Numbered from the stretch's first letter, positions 1-8,732 are shown. The stretch is DNA of 52,049 nucleotides from Oscillospiraceae bacterium (GCA_015063645.1 SVTS01000008.1:1-52049), one strand, 5' to 3'. Notes: generated by a model not told the origin, from the sequence alone. Translations and numbers: made by a program.

Positions 1-24
1 AGTTTGCAAGTGTCAAATGTTTCA

Positions 25-92
25 GTGGGCTTTCAGCCCCGCCTGTAATATGCCCTTACAGGGCTGTGCAAGCCACCGGCTTTGCCGGTGGT
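25..92. repeat. Cluster of three hairpins at left edge
   Basis: Three inverted repeats follow each other: GGGC/GCCC at 27-39, CCTGTAA/TTACAGG around a 7-base loop at 42-62, and CCACCGGC/GCCGGTGG around TTT at 73-91. They lie just past the 3' end of the minus-strand lipoprotein gene and could end its transcript, although no T-run follows on that strand. Tightly packed hairpins are also typical of the ends of IS200/IS605-type elements; the window stops too soon to test that. Confidence 0.4.
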
Positions 93-103
93 CTTGACTT
101 TTA

Positions 104-697
104 TTAGAATCCCATATCTTTCCAGTATTCTTTTAGCGCGCGGTTGATATCACCAACATCGAAAGCACTGGATGTTGAACTTAATTTGAAGTCATCATCC
201 TGTTGTTCATAATCTCCAGGATCACCTTCGTAATTAAGCAGATCAAAAGACATATCTTTACCATTTAATATTTTTTGCAGCTGTGCGTATTCCTTGAGAT
301 TTTCCACGTAGTCCTTCATTGTCTCACTTACTTCAGCACCTATAATACATACTTTGTAATAATGATTTAATGTACCACCCACACGGTTTTCACCTTGCAG
401 ACGAACAACAACTGTACTGGGACCGTACAGTATATCGTCTTTTGCGTATTTGCTATTGTCAGAATAATCGCCTATCTCCAAAACTCTTATTTTCGACGGT
501 TCATAGAAATCGGCAGTTGTCATCTTAATCAGCGCATCAAACAAAAGCTGTTCTTCTTCATTGAGGGCTTCGATTGCAGTTGTTTCGCGGACGGTTGTGA
601 TTGCTTCTGTGTCTTCCGATGTTGTTGTTTCTGTATTTTCGCACGAACTGCAGAGCAGACAGAGTGCGAGGAGCAGAAATGTGAAAGTTTTTTTCAT
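104..697 (-). CDS. Predicted lipoprotein of unknown function
   Basis: A 197-residue protein with a lysine-led hydrophobic signal (MKKTFTFLLLALCLLCSSC) ending in a cysteine that could be lipidated; the -3 position is Cys, so the lipobox is non-standard. A Thr/Glu-rich linker (residues 22-45) follows, as is common in surface lipoproteins, and then a 150-residue domain I do not recognise. It would sit on the outer face of the membrane. The ribosome site GAAAGGA lies upstream of the ATG. It stands alone, is richer in A+T than the main gene set, and a long leader region separates it from the divergent ribbon-helix-helix gene. Function is not assignable from sequence alone. Confidence 0.75.
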   Translation of the reverse strand: MKKTFTFLLLALCLLCSSCENTETTTSEDTEAITTVRETTAIEALNEEEQLLFDALIKMTTADFYEPSKIRVLEIGDYSDNSKYAKDDILYGPSTVVVRLQGENRVGGTLNHYYKVCIIGAEVSETMKDYVENLKEYAQLQKILNGKDMSFDLLNYEGDPGDYEQQDDDFKLSSTSSAFDVGDINRALKEYWKDMGF

Positions 698-1096
698 GTC
701 TGACGATCCTTTCGGAATATTTATTTTTTCATGGTTGTCGTGAACCGTGCTTCTTTTTTTTCACACGTTTTGCTGGCTTATATATATTTACCTGCGTAAG
801 CATATGCTTTCTGTTCCGTGTCAAATAGCTTGCAGTGTACAGGAGTCGGTTTTTGGTGTTGGCAGAGTCCGGTGATATGCAATGCGCCCGTGGTTTCGTT
901 ATATGGATATTTTATTTCTACAGAGAGTGACTCCTTTCTATATTTTATGTGGGCGTACCTTTACCCCTCATTAAGCATCACCTCTATTATACTATAAATT
1001 TGTAGTTATAACAACACTATATAATTATAATATATATTTTATCATTTTGTCAAGGTACAATAATACTATATACAAAAATTTTTGAGGTAGTTACCG
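698..1096. other. AT-rich divergent intergenic region
   Basis: About 400 bp without a gene, between the divergent lipoprotein and ribbon-helix-helix genes. It holds a perfect 12-bp palindrome AAGCATATGCTT at 798-809 and a minus-strand TTGACA at 819-824 without a convincing -10 at the right distance. Further upstream is a minus-strand promoter (986-1014) and, overlapping it, a near-palindrome (1001-1016). Toward the plus gene, TTGTCA (1047-1052) and TATACA (1069-1074) with a 16-bp spacer could form its promoter. Confidence 0.5.
986..1016 (-). promoter_or_regulatory. Minus-strand promoter with overlapping palindrome
   Basis: On the minus strand, TTGTTA (1009-1014), a 17-bp spacer and TATAAT (986-991) form a plausible sigma-A promoter. 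The -35 lies inside the near-palindrome TGTAGTTATAACAACA (1001-1016; core GTTATAAC perfect, one mismatched pair outside it). A ribbon-helix-helix protein is encoded just to the right, so this is a candidate operator for it. The leader to the lipoprotein gene would be nearly 290 nt. Confidence 0.4.
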
Positions 1097-1291
1097 ATGG
1101 CAGAGGAAATTCGAATAACGAAAAAATCCGCACGGCGGGGGGATGATGGATATAAGGTGGTCTCCGTCCGCATGAAAGACGAAATGATAGAAAAACTGGA
1201 TGCTCTTTCCGTAAAGACAAACCGCTCCCGCAATGAGCTGATCAATCTCCTGCTGGAGGCGGCTATGGATATTGTCAAAGTTGAGGAATAA
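1097..1291 (+). CDS. Small ribbon-helix-helix DNA-binding protein
   Basis: A 64-residue basic protein. Residues 20-60 (KVVSVRMKDEMIEKLDALS, then NRSRNELINLLLEAAM) follow the CopG/Arc/MetJ pattern: a short beta strand that contacts DNA, then two helices joined by a turn with SRNE. Such proteins bind palindromes as dimers and usually repress their own promoter, or act as antitoxins. No toxin gene lies next to it, so a stand-alone regulator is more likely. The start ATG has only a weak ribosome site (TGAGGTAG). The palindrome at 1001-1016 is a candidate target. A strong terminator follows at once. Confidence 0.8.
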   Translation: MAEEIRITKKSARRGDDGYKVVSVRMKDEMIEKLDALSVKTNRSRNELINLLLEAAMDIVKVEE

Positions 1292-1297
1292 ACAAAA

Positions 1298-1339
1298 CCC
1301 CGCGGAACCTTTTTGTAAAAGATTCCGCGGGGCATATTT
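1298..1339 (+). terminator. Rho-independent terminator
   Basis: The stem CCCCGCGGAA (1298-1307) pairs perfectly with TTCCGCGGGG (1323-1332), followed by a short T-rich tail. It lies seven bases after the ribbon-helix-helix stop codon. Confidence 0.75.
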
Positions 1340-1363
1340 TGTGGAGGATATCCTGTTCCTGTA

Positions 1364-1507
1364 GGGGCGCATCACGATGCGCCCGCTCCGATCATTTTAT
1401 GTCTGCAGAACGGACGATTCATAAATCGCCCCACGGGGATCCGCCGTAAATATAAATGTTTTCGCGGGAGGCTGGGGACGCCTTTTTCAAAAGGCGCCCC
1501 CAGCGTT
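1364..1507. repeat. GC-rich hairpins between convergent genes
   Basis: The first hairpin, GGGCGCATC/GATGCGCCC, spans 1365-1384. The second, larger one spans 1471-1504: GCTGGGG, one mismatched base, CGCCTT, a T/A-rich loop, then the complement. The second resembles the outer hairpins of the composite palindromes at 23853 and 31233 in its layout (G-run, short segment, T-run, CAA-type loop, mirror) and also sits between convergent genes, so it probably serves as a terminator for both strands. Confidence 0.5.
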
Positions 1508-1513
1508 CTCCCC

Positions 1514-2812
1514 TTACTTGCCCGATACCGTAACGCCGCCGAAAGCCGCGTAGGGCAGCTCACCCGCACCGTCGCGGACGGTCTCCTTCGAGATTGCGCA
1601 GACGTTCTTCAGAAGTTCGCCCAGATTGCCGCTGATCATCGTCTCGCTGAGCGCGCAGGTGATCTTGCCGTTCTCAATGAGGAATGAGTTCTTCGCTACG
1701 CCGGAGAAATCGCCGCTGGTGCCCGGATTGCCGCCGGAGAAGCGTCCCACCAGAATGCCGCGCTCAATGCCGGCGATCAGATCCGCATAGGGAACATCCC
1801 CTGCCGCCATAACCAGCGCGGAAGAAGAGTTCTTCGCACGGGGCAGACCGGTCTTGTTGGCAACGTACTGGGAGATCATGAAATTCTCCAGAACGCCGTT
1901 CTTTATAATATCGTAATCCTCAGAGGGATAGCCCTCGCCGGTGAAGCGTTCGCCGCAGACTACGCTCTCATGCCGCGGTGCGGCGGAAAGGGAGATGCGG
2001 CTGTCTGCTACAACCTGACCCAGCTTGTCCCGCCAGGGGCTGGTGCCGTCCAGAATCGTGGTGTCGGAAGCAAAATTGCCCAGAATGCTGTAGAGGAACG
2101 AGGACAGAGAGGACGGCGGGAATACCGCTACTCCCTCGAATTTCCCCTCCAGCGGCGTGGTGTCCAGCTGTTTCTCCACATTGCTCAGATCTTCCTCCAG
2201 CGAACCAAGCTCGATGAAGGGACGGCTCAGATCGTCCGTGCAGACGTAGGAGCCGAAGAAGGAGGATGCCCGCTCGCCCTCATGGGCGGAGAACATCAGC
2301 TCGATCTGGTAATCGCCGTCCAGCGTTTCGTGCACGGTACCGAGCGTGTTCCTGTATACGGAATGACGCTTTTTGTGGGTCACGATCATCTGTTCCATAA
2401 GAATCGTGGGATGCTTTTTGCCGATCGTCTCCATCAGTTCCTTCGTGCGGTCGAAGAGCAGATCCAGATCCGCCTCGGGGGATCCGTCCGCAGTGTTCAG
2501 ATTGTTCAGCATCGGCGCGAATTCCCATGCGGAATCACTCTCGCCGGAGGCGGCGATGGCAAGACAGGTCTGTGCGGCTTCCGCCACAGCAGCATCGTCA
2601 AAGCGGTTGACGGATGCGGAGCCCTTTTTGCCGCCGCAGAGGGCAGTCAGGGAGAGGGAGTTGTCAAACAGCGTGCGGAAGAGGCTGAAGCGTCCTCCGT
2701 CCACGTTGAATTCGTGTGTCTCGGTGAAGCGGGCGATGCACTGTGCCGCATCGGCACCGCCGGAAGTGAGGGCGGCGAGAGCCTTGTCCGCCGCGGAATG
2801 CAGATCGTACAT
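1514..2812 (-). CDS. pmbA: TldE/PmbA-family peptidase subunit
   Basis: A 432-residue protein of the PmbA/TldE family, the usual length. The family signature is visible in the C-terminal half: the glycine-rich stretch RFSGGNPGTSGDFSGVAKNSFLIENGKI followed by SETMISGNLGELLKNV. TldE lacks the zinc motif and works as a complex with TldD to degrade unstructured peptides or to process modified peptides. The gene sits directly downstream of tldD on the same strand with a 19-bp gap, as expected for the heterodimer. An AAAGGA site lies about 13 nt before the ATG, a little far. Confidence 0.9.
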   Translation of the reverse strand: MYDLHSAADKALAALTSGGADAAQCIARFTETHEFNVDGGRFSLFRTLFDNSLSLTALCGGKKGSASVNRFDDAAVAEAAQTCLAIAASGESDSAWEFAPMLNNLNTADGSPEADLDLLFDRTKELMETIGKKHPTILMEQMIVTHKKRHSVYRNTLGTVHETLDGDYQIELMFSAHEGERASSFFGSYVCTDDLSRPFIELGSLEEDLSNVEKQLDTTPLEGKFEGVAVFPPSSLSSFLYSILGNFASDTTILDGTSPWRDKLGQVVADSRISLSAAPRHESVVCGERFTGEGYPSEDYDIIKNGVLENFMISQYVANKTGLPRAKNSSSALVMAAGDVPYADLIAGIERGILVGRFSGGNPGTSGDFSGVAKNSFLIENGKITCALSETMISGNLGELLKNVCAISKETVRDGAGELPYAAFGGVTVSGK

Positions 2813-2831
2813 AATTCATTACCGTCCTTTC

Positions 2832-4217
2832 TCAGCGTCCGCCGACCGTGATTTTGCAGCGGATATCGGATCCGCCGCAGCCCACGGGCATCGGCTGTTT
2901 CTTGCCGCAGTATCCGGAGGATGTCCAGTGCATCTGATCGGAGACCATGTCCACAGTCTTCAGCATGTCAAAGGCAACGCCGGAGATGGTGGTGTCCAGA
3001 ATCGCCCGCCCCAGCTTGCCGTTCTTGATTTCATAACCCATGCAGACGCCGAACATGAATTCGCCGGTGGTGTCTGCCTGTCCGTTGTTGGTGGAGGTGA
3101 AATAGTATCCGTCCTCCACGGAGGCGATCATGTCCTCCAGCTTGTCCTTTCCGGGGAGCACTGCCGTATTGCGCATGCGGATCAGCGGCTCATCGGAGAA
3201 GGAGTAGGCGCGGGCGTTGCCCGTGGGATTCATACCGAAATGCTGTGCGGATTCGCGGCTGTTCATGTAGCCGACCAGAACGCCGTCCTTTATGATCTCC
3301 GCATCCACAGCGGGGGTGCCTTCGTCATCCAGATATACCGGAAGCGGCGCTTCCACGCCCAGCGCGGTGTGCGCGAAGTCCACCAGATTGACCTTTTCGG
3401 AGGCAACGACTTTGCCCAGATTGTGGGCGGCAACACTGCCGCCGAGTACCAGATCCGCCTCAACGGTGTGGCCGACGGCTTCATGCGCCAGCATGCCGGT
3501 CAGCTCTCCGGAGAGGATACAGGTCTTCAGACCTGCCTCGGCGTAGATACCTTCCCGCTTCTGCATGATCTGCTCGTACAGGCTGTCGATCTCCGGATAC
3601 AGCTTCGCCGGATCGGTGAAGTTTTTGTCAAAGGTACCACTTCCGCCTACAGCCTTGAACAGCTCAATGGGCGCGCCGGCAGTAGTTTCGGCGTTGAGGA
3701 AAATATAGATATAACTGCGGGGAATGGCAGTGTAGCCGCCCGCACCGTCGGAGGTGACGAGAATCTTTTCCATGGAATCGGCGGTGGCAACCACGGCGCG
3801 GGAGGAGAGATTCGGATATTTCCCGGCGATATATGCGTCAATTTCCTTGGCGAAATCGGCGTAGAGCTTCTGATCGGGATCCTGTACGCCCCCCGTCACG
3901 GGACGGAAATCGCCGGGGATCATGGGCAGGGCACCCTTGCCGCCCGGTGCGCGGCGATCCATGAAGCGGGCGTTTTCATCGGCGGCGCGGAGTACGGCGG
4001 CAGCCGCATCGGCGGAGCATTCCGCCATGGAGGAGAATCCGTATACACCGCCGCGGTAAACGCGGGCGCATACACCGGAGGTTTCGGATTTTGCATTGGC
4101 TGTGAGATTGCCGCTCAGCAGTGTGACACGGCAGCTGCGGTTCAGCTGTGTGCGCAGCTCCGCATGGGAGTCACTGCCCATGGCGGCACACATGGGGGAG
4201 ACGATATCGTGAAGCAT
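2832..4217 (-). CDS. tldD: TldD metalloprotease
   Basis: A 461-residue TldD-family protein. The zinc motif HEAVGH is at residues 245-250 (HExxxH of the family), followed by an acidic run (VEADLVL) as in known members. The C-terminal part carries the conserved glycine-rich region (TSTNNGQADTTGEFMFGVCMGYEIKNGKLG). TldD forms the active heterodimer with TldE, encoded next. Physiological substrates in clostridia are unknown; in enterobacteria it processes microcin B17 and degrades CcdA. The start ATG is preceded by AAAGGAA. It follows the YfiH-like gene after a 31-bp gap, probably in the same transcript. Confidence 0.93.
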   Translation of the reverse strand: MLHDIVSPMCAAMGSDSHAELRTQLNRSCRVTLLSGNLTANAKSETSGVCARVYRGGVYGFSSMAECSADAAAAVLRAADENARFMDRRAPGGKGALPMIPGDFRPVTGGVQDPDQKLYADFAKEIDAYIAGKYPNLSSRAVVATADSMEKILVTSDGAGGYTAIPRSYIYIFLNAETTAGAPIELFKAVGGSGTFDKNFTDPAKLYPEIDSLYEQIMQKREGIYAEAGLKTCILSGELTGMLAHEAVGHTVEADLVLGGSVAAHNLGKVVASEKVNLVDFAHTALGVEAPLPVYLDDEGTPAVDAEIIKDGVLVGYMNSRESAQHFGMNPTGNARAYSFSDEPLIRMRNTAVLPGKDKLEDMIASVEDGYYFTSTNNGQADTTGEFMFGVCMGYEIKNGKLGRAILDTTISGVAFDMLKTVDMVSDQMHWTSSGYCGKKQPMPVGCGGSDIRCKITVGGR

Positions 4218-4248
4218 GATGTTTGATTCCTTTCGTATATGATGCGTA

Positions 4249-5043
4249 TCAGCGGAAACCGATCATCGCTCCCATTGCGCCCCGGATACCCCGGGAAGCG
4301 CGGTGGGAGTGAAATCTTTCGGGATTGCAGGCGGTGCAGTGGGGAAAAACGTCCATCTGCGCGTCCGTCAGTCCCGCCTCACGGAGAATGGATACGTTCA
4401 TTCCCGGTACGTCGGCGAACATTTTTCCATCCCGCACATGGATGTATGCGTCGGCGAATGCCGCACCCCGCGCGGCGATGACGGCGTCTCGGAAATCTTC
4501 TTTGACCTCATAACAGCAGTCCCGGATCGCCTGCCCGATGGCACAGCGGACCGTGGACAGCTCGCCGCCTGTTTCTTCGATCAGGCGTACCGCCCCGGCG
4601 GCAATGCCGGCGACAGTTCCCCGCCATCCGGCGTGGACGGCGCAGACGATGGGAGATCCATCCGCACGGCGGGCGGAGAAGAGGATCGGCGTGCAGTCCG
4701 CCACGCGTACCATCAGAAGAATATTCGGCTCATCGGTGATGAAGCCGTCGCAGTCCTTGCCCGTGGGCAGAACCGTGCCCGTGCCGCAGTCTGCGGCGGT
4801 GACACGGCGGATTTTTGTCGAATGGATCTGCGAGGCGCAGACCACTGCGGCGGCATCCAGCGCCCCGCCGGATACGCGGCGGGCAAAGAGAGTGATGTTC
4901 GCGACAACGGTTTCGTCCGGATCGCCGCGGCCTTTGGCGACGTTCATCGACGCCGTATGCGGAAGCGTGCTGATGCCGCCTTCGCGGGTGGAGAATCCGT
5001 GCATGATCCGCGGCTCAGCCGCCAGCAGGGTTGATGTGAGCAT
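4249..5043 (-). CDS. YfiH/LACC1-family multicopper oxidase-like protein
   Basis: A 264-residue member of the YfiH (polyphenol oxidase / LACC1-like) family. Visible motifs are MHGFSTREGG near the N-terminus, QIHSTKI (about residue 75), CDGFITDEPNILLMVRVADCTPILF (105-130), AVHAGWRGTVAGI (145-158) and FPHCTACNPERFHSHR near the end; the His and Cys residues form the metal site. Relatives have purine-nucleoside phosphorylase/deaminase activity, and some are linked to cell-wall precursor editing. I chose the ATG at 5043 because AAAGGAG lies 7 nt upstream; a longer TTG-started reading would run into the UroD-like gene's stop. Confidence 0.88.
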   Translation of the reverse strand: MLTSTLLAAEPRIMHGFSTREGGISTLPHTASMNVAKGRGDPDETVVANITLFARRVSGGALDAAAVVCASQIHSTKIRRVTAADCGTGTVLPTGKDCDGFITDEPNILLMVRVADCTPILFSARRADGSPIVCAVHAGWRGTVAGIAAGAVRLIEETGGELSTVRCAIGQAIRDCCYEVKEDFRDAVIAARGAAFADAYIHVRDGKMFADVPGMNVSILREAGLTDAQMDVFPHCTACNPERFHSHRASRGIRGAMGAMIGFR

Positions 5044-5063
5044 ATGCTGCTCCTTTCGGTGAT

Positions 5064-6182
5064 TCAAAGGCGGATTTTCTTGATCTCTTCCGCGTAATAC
5101 TGTACAAGATCGAATTTTGAGCCGGGCATCAGACGGTGATCGGGGCAGGGAATGAATCCGCCCATGGCGGAAAGCCGCTTCATGCGCTCAATCTCCGCAT
5201 CCACCGCGGCTTTATCCCGGCGCAGGGCGGTCTTATCCATGCCGCCCACACCCAGCATGCCCCGACCGAATTTTTCACGGGCGGGGGCAAACTGATCGCC
5301 CCACACGCCCACTTCGATGGGGAACATGGTGTTGACACCGTTTTCAAACCAGATGGGGAGGAGTTTTTCCGTCACGCCGTCGCAGTCCAGGGAGATGATA
5401 TCTATGCCGTGGCGGTGACAGAGATCGCTGCGTTTTCTGTAATGCTTTCCGCACAGCTCCCGGAACATATCGGGAGAGAGAAGCGGACCGTTCTTGAAGC
5501 AGATGTCCTCCCAGTAGTGGGCGAAATCGAACTGCGCGCCGGTCTGCAGGATCGCCTCGGCGCATTTGTACTGCATGTCGGCGTAGGCATCCACGATGTC
5601 GGCGAACAGCTCTTCATCCTCGTCGTACATAAGATAGCTCATGCCGACAACGGAAACCATGTTCCGGATATCACCCAGCACGCTGCCCAGATGCAAACCG
5701 CAGGGAATATCCTGATCGCGGGTCTCGTTGAACTTTTTGAAAAATTCTGTATTCACCCGCCGGGCGGAAAACTGCATCTTCGGCAGATACAGCTCCTCAA
5801 AGGCGCGCCGGTCTTTCAGGATATAATCGTCCTCTGAAGGGATGGAGGCAATGCCCGGCTTGATCCGCTCGATCAGACCGACGGAGTTCTGCACCCGCTG
5901 GGTGCCGTCGGGCAGTGTTTCCAGAATCGTTCTCTCAAATCCGGGCAAAAGTCCCCTGTTCGCCCCGTAGCAGCGATACCAGTTGAAATCCCAGCCGATG
6001 ATCCGGTCCAGTTCTCTGTCGGCGGCATTTCCGTCGCCGACCGTGCGCGCAAGCTCCTGCGGAATATGTCCCTGTTCTGCCCATTCAAGCAGAAGTTCCC
6101 GCCAGTAGCCGAAATGCACCGCGGGCATGCGGTCGACCGGCTTGTAACGCAGCAGATTCATGGCGCGTTCGCGGTTTGTCAT
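5064..6182 (-). CDS. Uroporphyrinogen decarboxylase-like protein (methyltransferase class)
   Basis: A 372-residue protein with a UroD-type TIM barrel: N-terminal MTNRERAMNLLRYKPVDRMP, the usual opening of this superfamily, and a C-terminal MGGFIPCPDHRLMPGSKFD segment. The superfamily holds both true HemE and corrinoid- or zinc-dependent methyltransferases. Distance from HemE features, the C-terminal Cys-Pro-Asp-His motif and the lack of other heme genes here favour the methyltransferase-like branch, with unknown substrate. No corrinoid protein is encoded nearby. AAAGGAG precedes the ATG. A 68-bp gap with a hairpin separates it from gpmI upstream. Confidence 0.8.
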   Translation of the reverse strand: MTNRERAMNLLRYKPVDRMPAVHFGYWRELLLEWAEQGHIPQELARTVGDGNAADRELDRIIGWDFNWYRCYGANRGLLPGFERTILETLPDGTQRVQNSVGLIERIKPGIASIPSEDDYILKDRRAFEELYLPKMQFSARRVNTEFFKKFNETRDQDIPCGLHLGSVLGDIRNMVSVVGMSYLMYDEDEELFADIVDAYADMQYKCAEAILQTGAQFDFAHYWEDICFKNGPLLSPDMFRELCGKHYRKRSDLCHRHGIDIISLDCDGVTEKLLPIWFENGVNTMFPIEVGVWGDQFAPAREKFGRGMLGVGGMDKTALRRDKAAVDAEIERMKRLSAMGGFIPCPDHRLMPGSKFDLVQYYAEEIKKIRL

Positions 6183-6200
6183 GACAGACTCCTTTCAGAA

Positions 6201-6233
6201 ATGGGGTGCGCATGGTTTCATGCAGCACCCCAT
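6201..6233. repeat. Hairpin between gpmI and UroD-like gene
   Basis: ATGGGGTGC plus CATG on the left mirrors CATG plus CAGCACCCCAT on the right around a short loop. It follows the gpmI stop and precedes the next ribosome site, so it may weaken read-through or protect the message. No clear T-run follows. Confidence 0.4.
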
Positions 6234-6250
6234 GATAGAAATCCCGGAAA

Positions 6251-7903
6251 TTACTTCAGAGTGATAACGCTCTCATCCCACATGGAGGGAGCCTTGTAGC
6301 CCAGCAGATTCACAGCGGTGGCTGCCACGTTGGACAGACCGAACGCGCCTGCATCTTCCTTGACGGTGTACGCATCTGCATAGAAATTGTCGTAGATGAT
6401 CAGCGGAACGGGGTTCAGCGTGTGGCTGGTCTTAGCCTTGAAGCTGCCGTCCTTGTTCAACTTGGGAGCCTTCGTTTTCTTGTCCAGCTCAGCCATCTCA
6501 TCGGCGTTGCCGTGGTCGGCAGTGATCAGAGCGACACCCTTCAGCTCATCCACAACGGAGAGGATTCTGCCCAGCTGCAGATCCATTGCTTCGAGAGAGC
6601 AGATGGTAGCGGCGAGGGAACCGGTGTGACCGACCATGTCGCCGTTGGGGAAGTTCACTCTCAGGCAGGGATACTTGCCGCTCTTCAGAGTCTCGATCAG
6701 CTCATCGGTGATCAGAGCGCACTGCATCCACGGACGCTGCTCGAAGGGAACGATGTCGGAGGGGATCTCCACATAGGTTTCCAGCTCATCAGAGAACTTG
6801 CCGGAGCGGTTTCCGTTCCAGAAATAGGTGACGTGACCGTATTTCTGCGTCTCGGAGATAGCGTACTGCGCAACACCGCTGTCAGCCAGATACTCACCCA
6901 TGGTGTTCGTGATCTCCGGGGGATTTACGAGGTAGCGGGACGGAATGTGCAGGTCGCCGTCGTACTCCAGCATGCCGGCGTAGGTCACTGCGGGAACGCG
7001 AACGCGGTCGAACTTGTCGAAATCAGCACCGGCTTCAAAGGTCTTGGATATCTCAATAGCGCGGTCGCCGCGGAAATTGTAGAAGACAACGCTGTCGCCG
7101 TCCTCAACTGTGCCCACGGGCTTGCCGTTCTCAGCGATAACGAAAGGCGGCAGATCCTGGTCGATGACCTTGGTCTCGGCGCGGTAGGTTTCAATTGCCT
7201 CAGCTGCGGATGCGAACTGTCTGCCTTCGCCCAGTACGTGGGTCTTCCAGCCCAGCTCAACCATGCCCCAGTTGGCTTCGTAGCGATCCATGGTGATCTG
7301 CATGCGGCCGCCGCCGGATGCAATCTTGATATCGAATTTGTCATCGCGCAGGGATGCAAGGAAATCTTCGAAAGGATTTACATATTCCAGTGCGGAGGTC
7401 TCACCTACGTCACGGCCGTCCAGCAGGATGTGGATGCGTACGGAGGAAACGCCGTCCTTCTTTGCCTGAGAGAGCATTGCCTTCAGATGATCGATGTGGG
7501 AATGCACGTTGCCGTCGGAGAACAGACCGAGGAAGTGGAGGGTGGAGTTGTTCTTCGTTACGTTTCCGACGATCTCCTGCCATGCGTCGGAGGCGAACAT
7601 TTTGCCGCTCTCGATGGACTGGGAAACCAGCTTCGCACCCTGTGCGAATACCTGACCGGAACCAAGCGCATTGTGACCGACCTCAGAGTTGCCCATGTCG
7701 TCATCGGAGGGCAGACCTACAGCGGTGCCGTGTGCTTTCAGCTTTACCATGGGATACTTCGCCATGATGGATTTCAGATTGGGCATATAGGCGCGGGAAA
7801 CCGCATTGGTCTCTCCCTCAGCGGTGAGACCCACACCGTCCATAACGATGGTCAGAACCGGACCCTCAACGCCGGTAAAAGTGGATTTTTCAAGCTTGCT
7901 CAT
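6251..7903 (-). CDS. gpmI: 2,3-bisphosphoglycerate-independent phosphoglycerate mutase
   Basis: A 550-residue glycolytic enzyme that interconverts 3- and 2-phosphoglycerate through a phosphoserine intermediate with two Mn ions. The alkaline-phosphatase-type N-terminal metal site appears as VLTIVMDGVGL; the nucleophile region follows as DDDMGNSEVGHNALGSG (Ser in GNSEVGH). The phosphotransferase insert carries HSHIDHL and LDGRDV; NFRGDRA and, near the C-terminus, ITADHGNADEM complete the metal-binding set. It is about 40 residues longer than the common 510, owing to small insertions. AAGGAG lies 8 nt before the ATG. Confidence 0.96.
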   Translation of the reverse strand: MSKLEKSTFTGVEGPVLTIVMDGVGLTAEGETNAVSRAYMPNLKSIMAKYPMVKLKAHGTAVGLPSDDDMGNSEVGHNALGSGQVFAQGAKLVSQSIESGKMFASDAWQEIVGNVTKNNSTLHFLGLFSDGNVHSHIDHLKAMLSQAKKDGVSSVRIHILLDGRDVGETSALEYVNPFEDFLASLRDDKFDIKIASGGGRMQITMDRYEANWGMVELGWKTHVLGEGRQFASAAEAIETYRAETKVIDQDLPPFVIAENGKPVGTVEDGDSVVFYNFRGDRAIEISKTFEAGADFDKFDRVRVPAVTYAGMLEYDGDLHIPSRYLVNPPEITNTMGEYLADSGVAQYAISETQKYGHVTYFWNGNRSGKFSDELETYVEIPSDIVPFEQRPWMQCALITDELIETLKSGKYPCLRVNFPNGDMVGHTGSLAATICSLEAMDLQLGRILSVVDELKGVALITADHGNADEMAELDKKTKAPKLNKDGSFKAKTSHTLNPVPLIIYDNFYADAYTVKEDAGAFGLSNVAATAVNLLGYKAPSMWDESVITLK

Positions 7904-7981
7904 TGGTGTATCTCCTTAAATTTATTGATTGACATTTTTTGTATCAGTCCCGGAATACGGGGGCATTCCGCCGCTGCGGCT

Positions 7982-8659
7982 TCAGAGAACCGGCTGTTCC
8001 GCGAAAATTTTCACCTTGCGCTCCAGCACTGCTTTGGCAAAATCAGCGCCGTCCTTCAGCCGGTGATCCGTGAGTACACCGGCGCGGCGGGGAGCTTTTG
8101 TGGCGTGGATATCGCTGCCTGCCGTAACGGCAAAGCCGAAGGAGCGGGCGTAGTCAGCCGCCTGTCGATTCTGCTCCGGAGCACGGCCCGCATTGATCAC
8201 TTCCACCGCATCGGTTTTCTCGGGGAACATCCGCATCAGGGGATTATCCGTGAGCCGCCATGGATGGGCGTGGACGATGATGCCGCCCGCCTCGTGTACG
8301 CGGTCAAAATAATCTCCCGCACTCCACTGCAGCAGATCCGGATGCGCCAGAAGCCAGTCGGCGCCGAGACCGTAGGTCAGAAAATGCGCCCATCCGCAGG
8401 AATATTCCCATGCGAAGAAGACGTCCAGACCGCATTTTTCGCCCTCTTCCGCAGCCGCTTCATAACCGCGCAGAAAGAGTTTTACACGCTCCTCCCAGGG
8501 AAGATCCGCGGGAACCGTGGTGTTTCCGTTGAAAAAATGATCGGTGACGAAAATGCCGGTGTAACCCAGAGCGGCAAAATGCCGTGCCATCTCCGCACCG
8601 GAGGATTTTCCGCACTTGCTTGTTTCGCTTGTGTGGAGATGTGTTTCGTATTTGAACAT
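7982..8659 (-). CDS. PHP-domain phosphoesterase
   Basis: A 225-residue PHP-domain protein. The N-terminal MFKYETHLHTSE supplies the HxH metal pair; FVTDHF, IVHAHPWR and the C-terminal AGSDIHATK provide the remaining His/Asp ligands, so the metal centre looks complete. PHP proteins of this size hydrolyse phosphate esters (histidinol phosphate, nucleotides or sugar phosphates); the substrate cannot be told. The start at 8659 is chosen because AGGAGG lies 5 nt upstream; the longer reading lacks a site. A promoter lies at 8704-8732. It is first in the long minus-strand run. Confidence 0.85.
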   Translation of the reverse strand: MFKYETHLHTSETSKCGKSSGAEMARHFAALGYTGIFVTDHFFNGNTTVPADLPWEERVKLFLRGYEAAAEEGEKCGLDVFFAWEYSCGWAHFLTYGLGADWLLAHPDLLQWSAGDYFDRVHEAGGIIVHAHPWRLTDNPLMRMFPEKTDAVEVINAGRAPEQNRQAADYARSFGFAVTAGSDIHATKAPRRAGVLTDHRLKDGADFAKAVLERKVKIFAEQPVL

Positions 8660-8703
8660 AACGCCTCCTGCGTCCGTCGGACACAAAATTTCACTTACTC
8701 TAT

Positions 8704-8732
8704 ATTATACCATATTTTTGTCCCTTCGTCTA
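8704..8732 (-). promoter_or_regulatory. Promoter of the PHP-gpmI run
   Basis: On the minus strand, TAGACG (8727-8732), a 17-bp spacer and a perfect TATAAT (8704-8709) lie 45 bp before the PHP start codon. Confidence 0.65.

Noticed and set aside
2373-4226. 617-codon plus-strand open frame across tldD/pmbA
   Set aside because: It is antisense to two well-supported family genes and has low-complexity composition without a ribosome site; a by-product of codon bias.
5064-6182. Heme biosynthesis hemE
   Set aside because: Only superfamily-level similarity, with no neighbouring heme genes and motifs closer to the methyltransferase-like branch.
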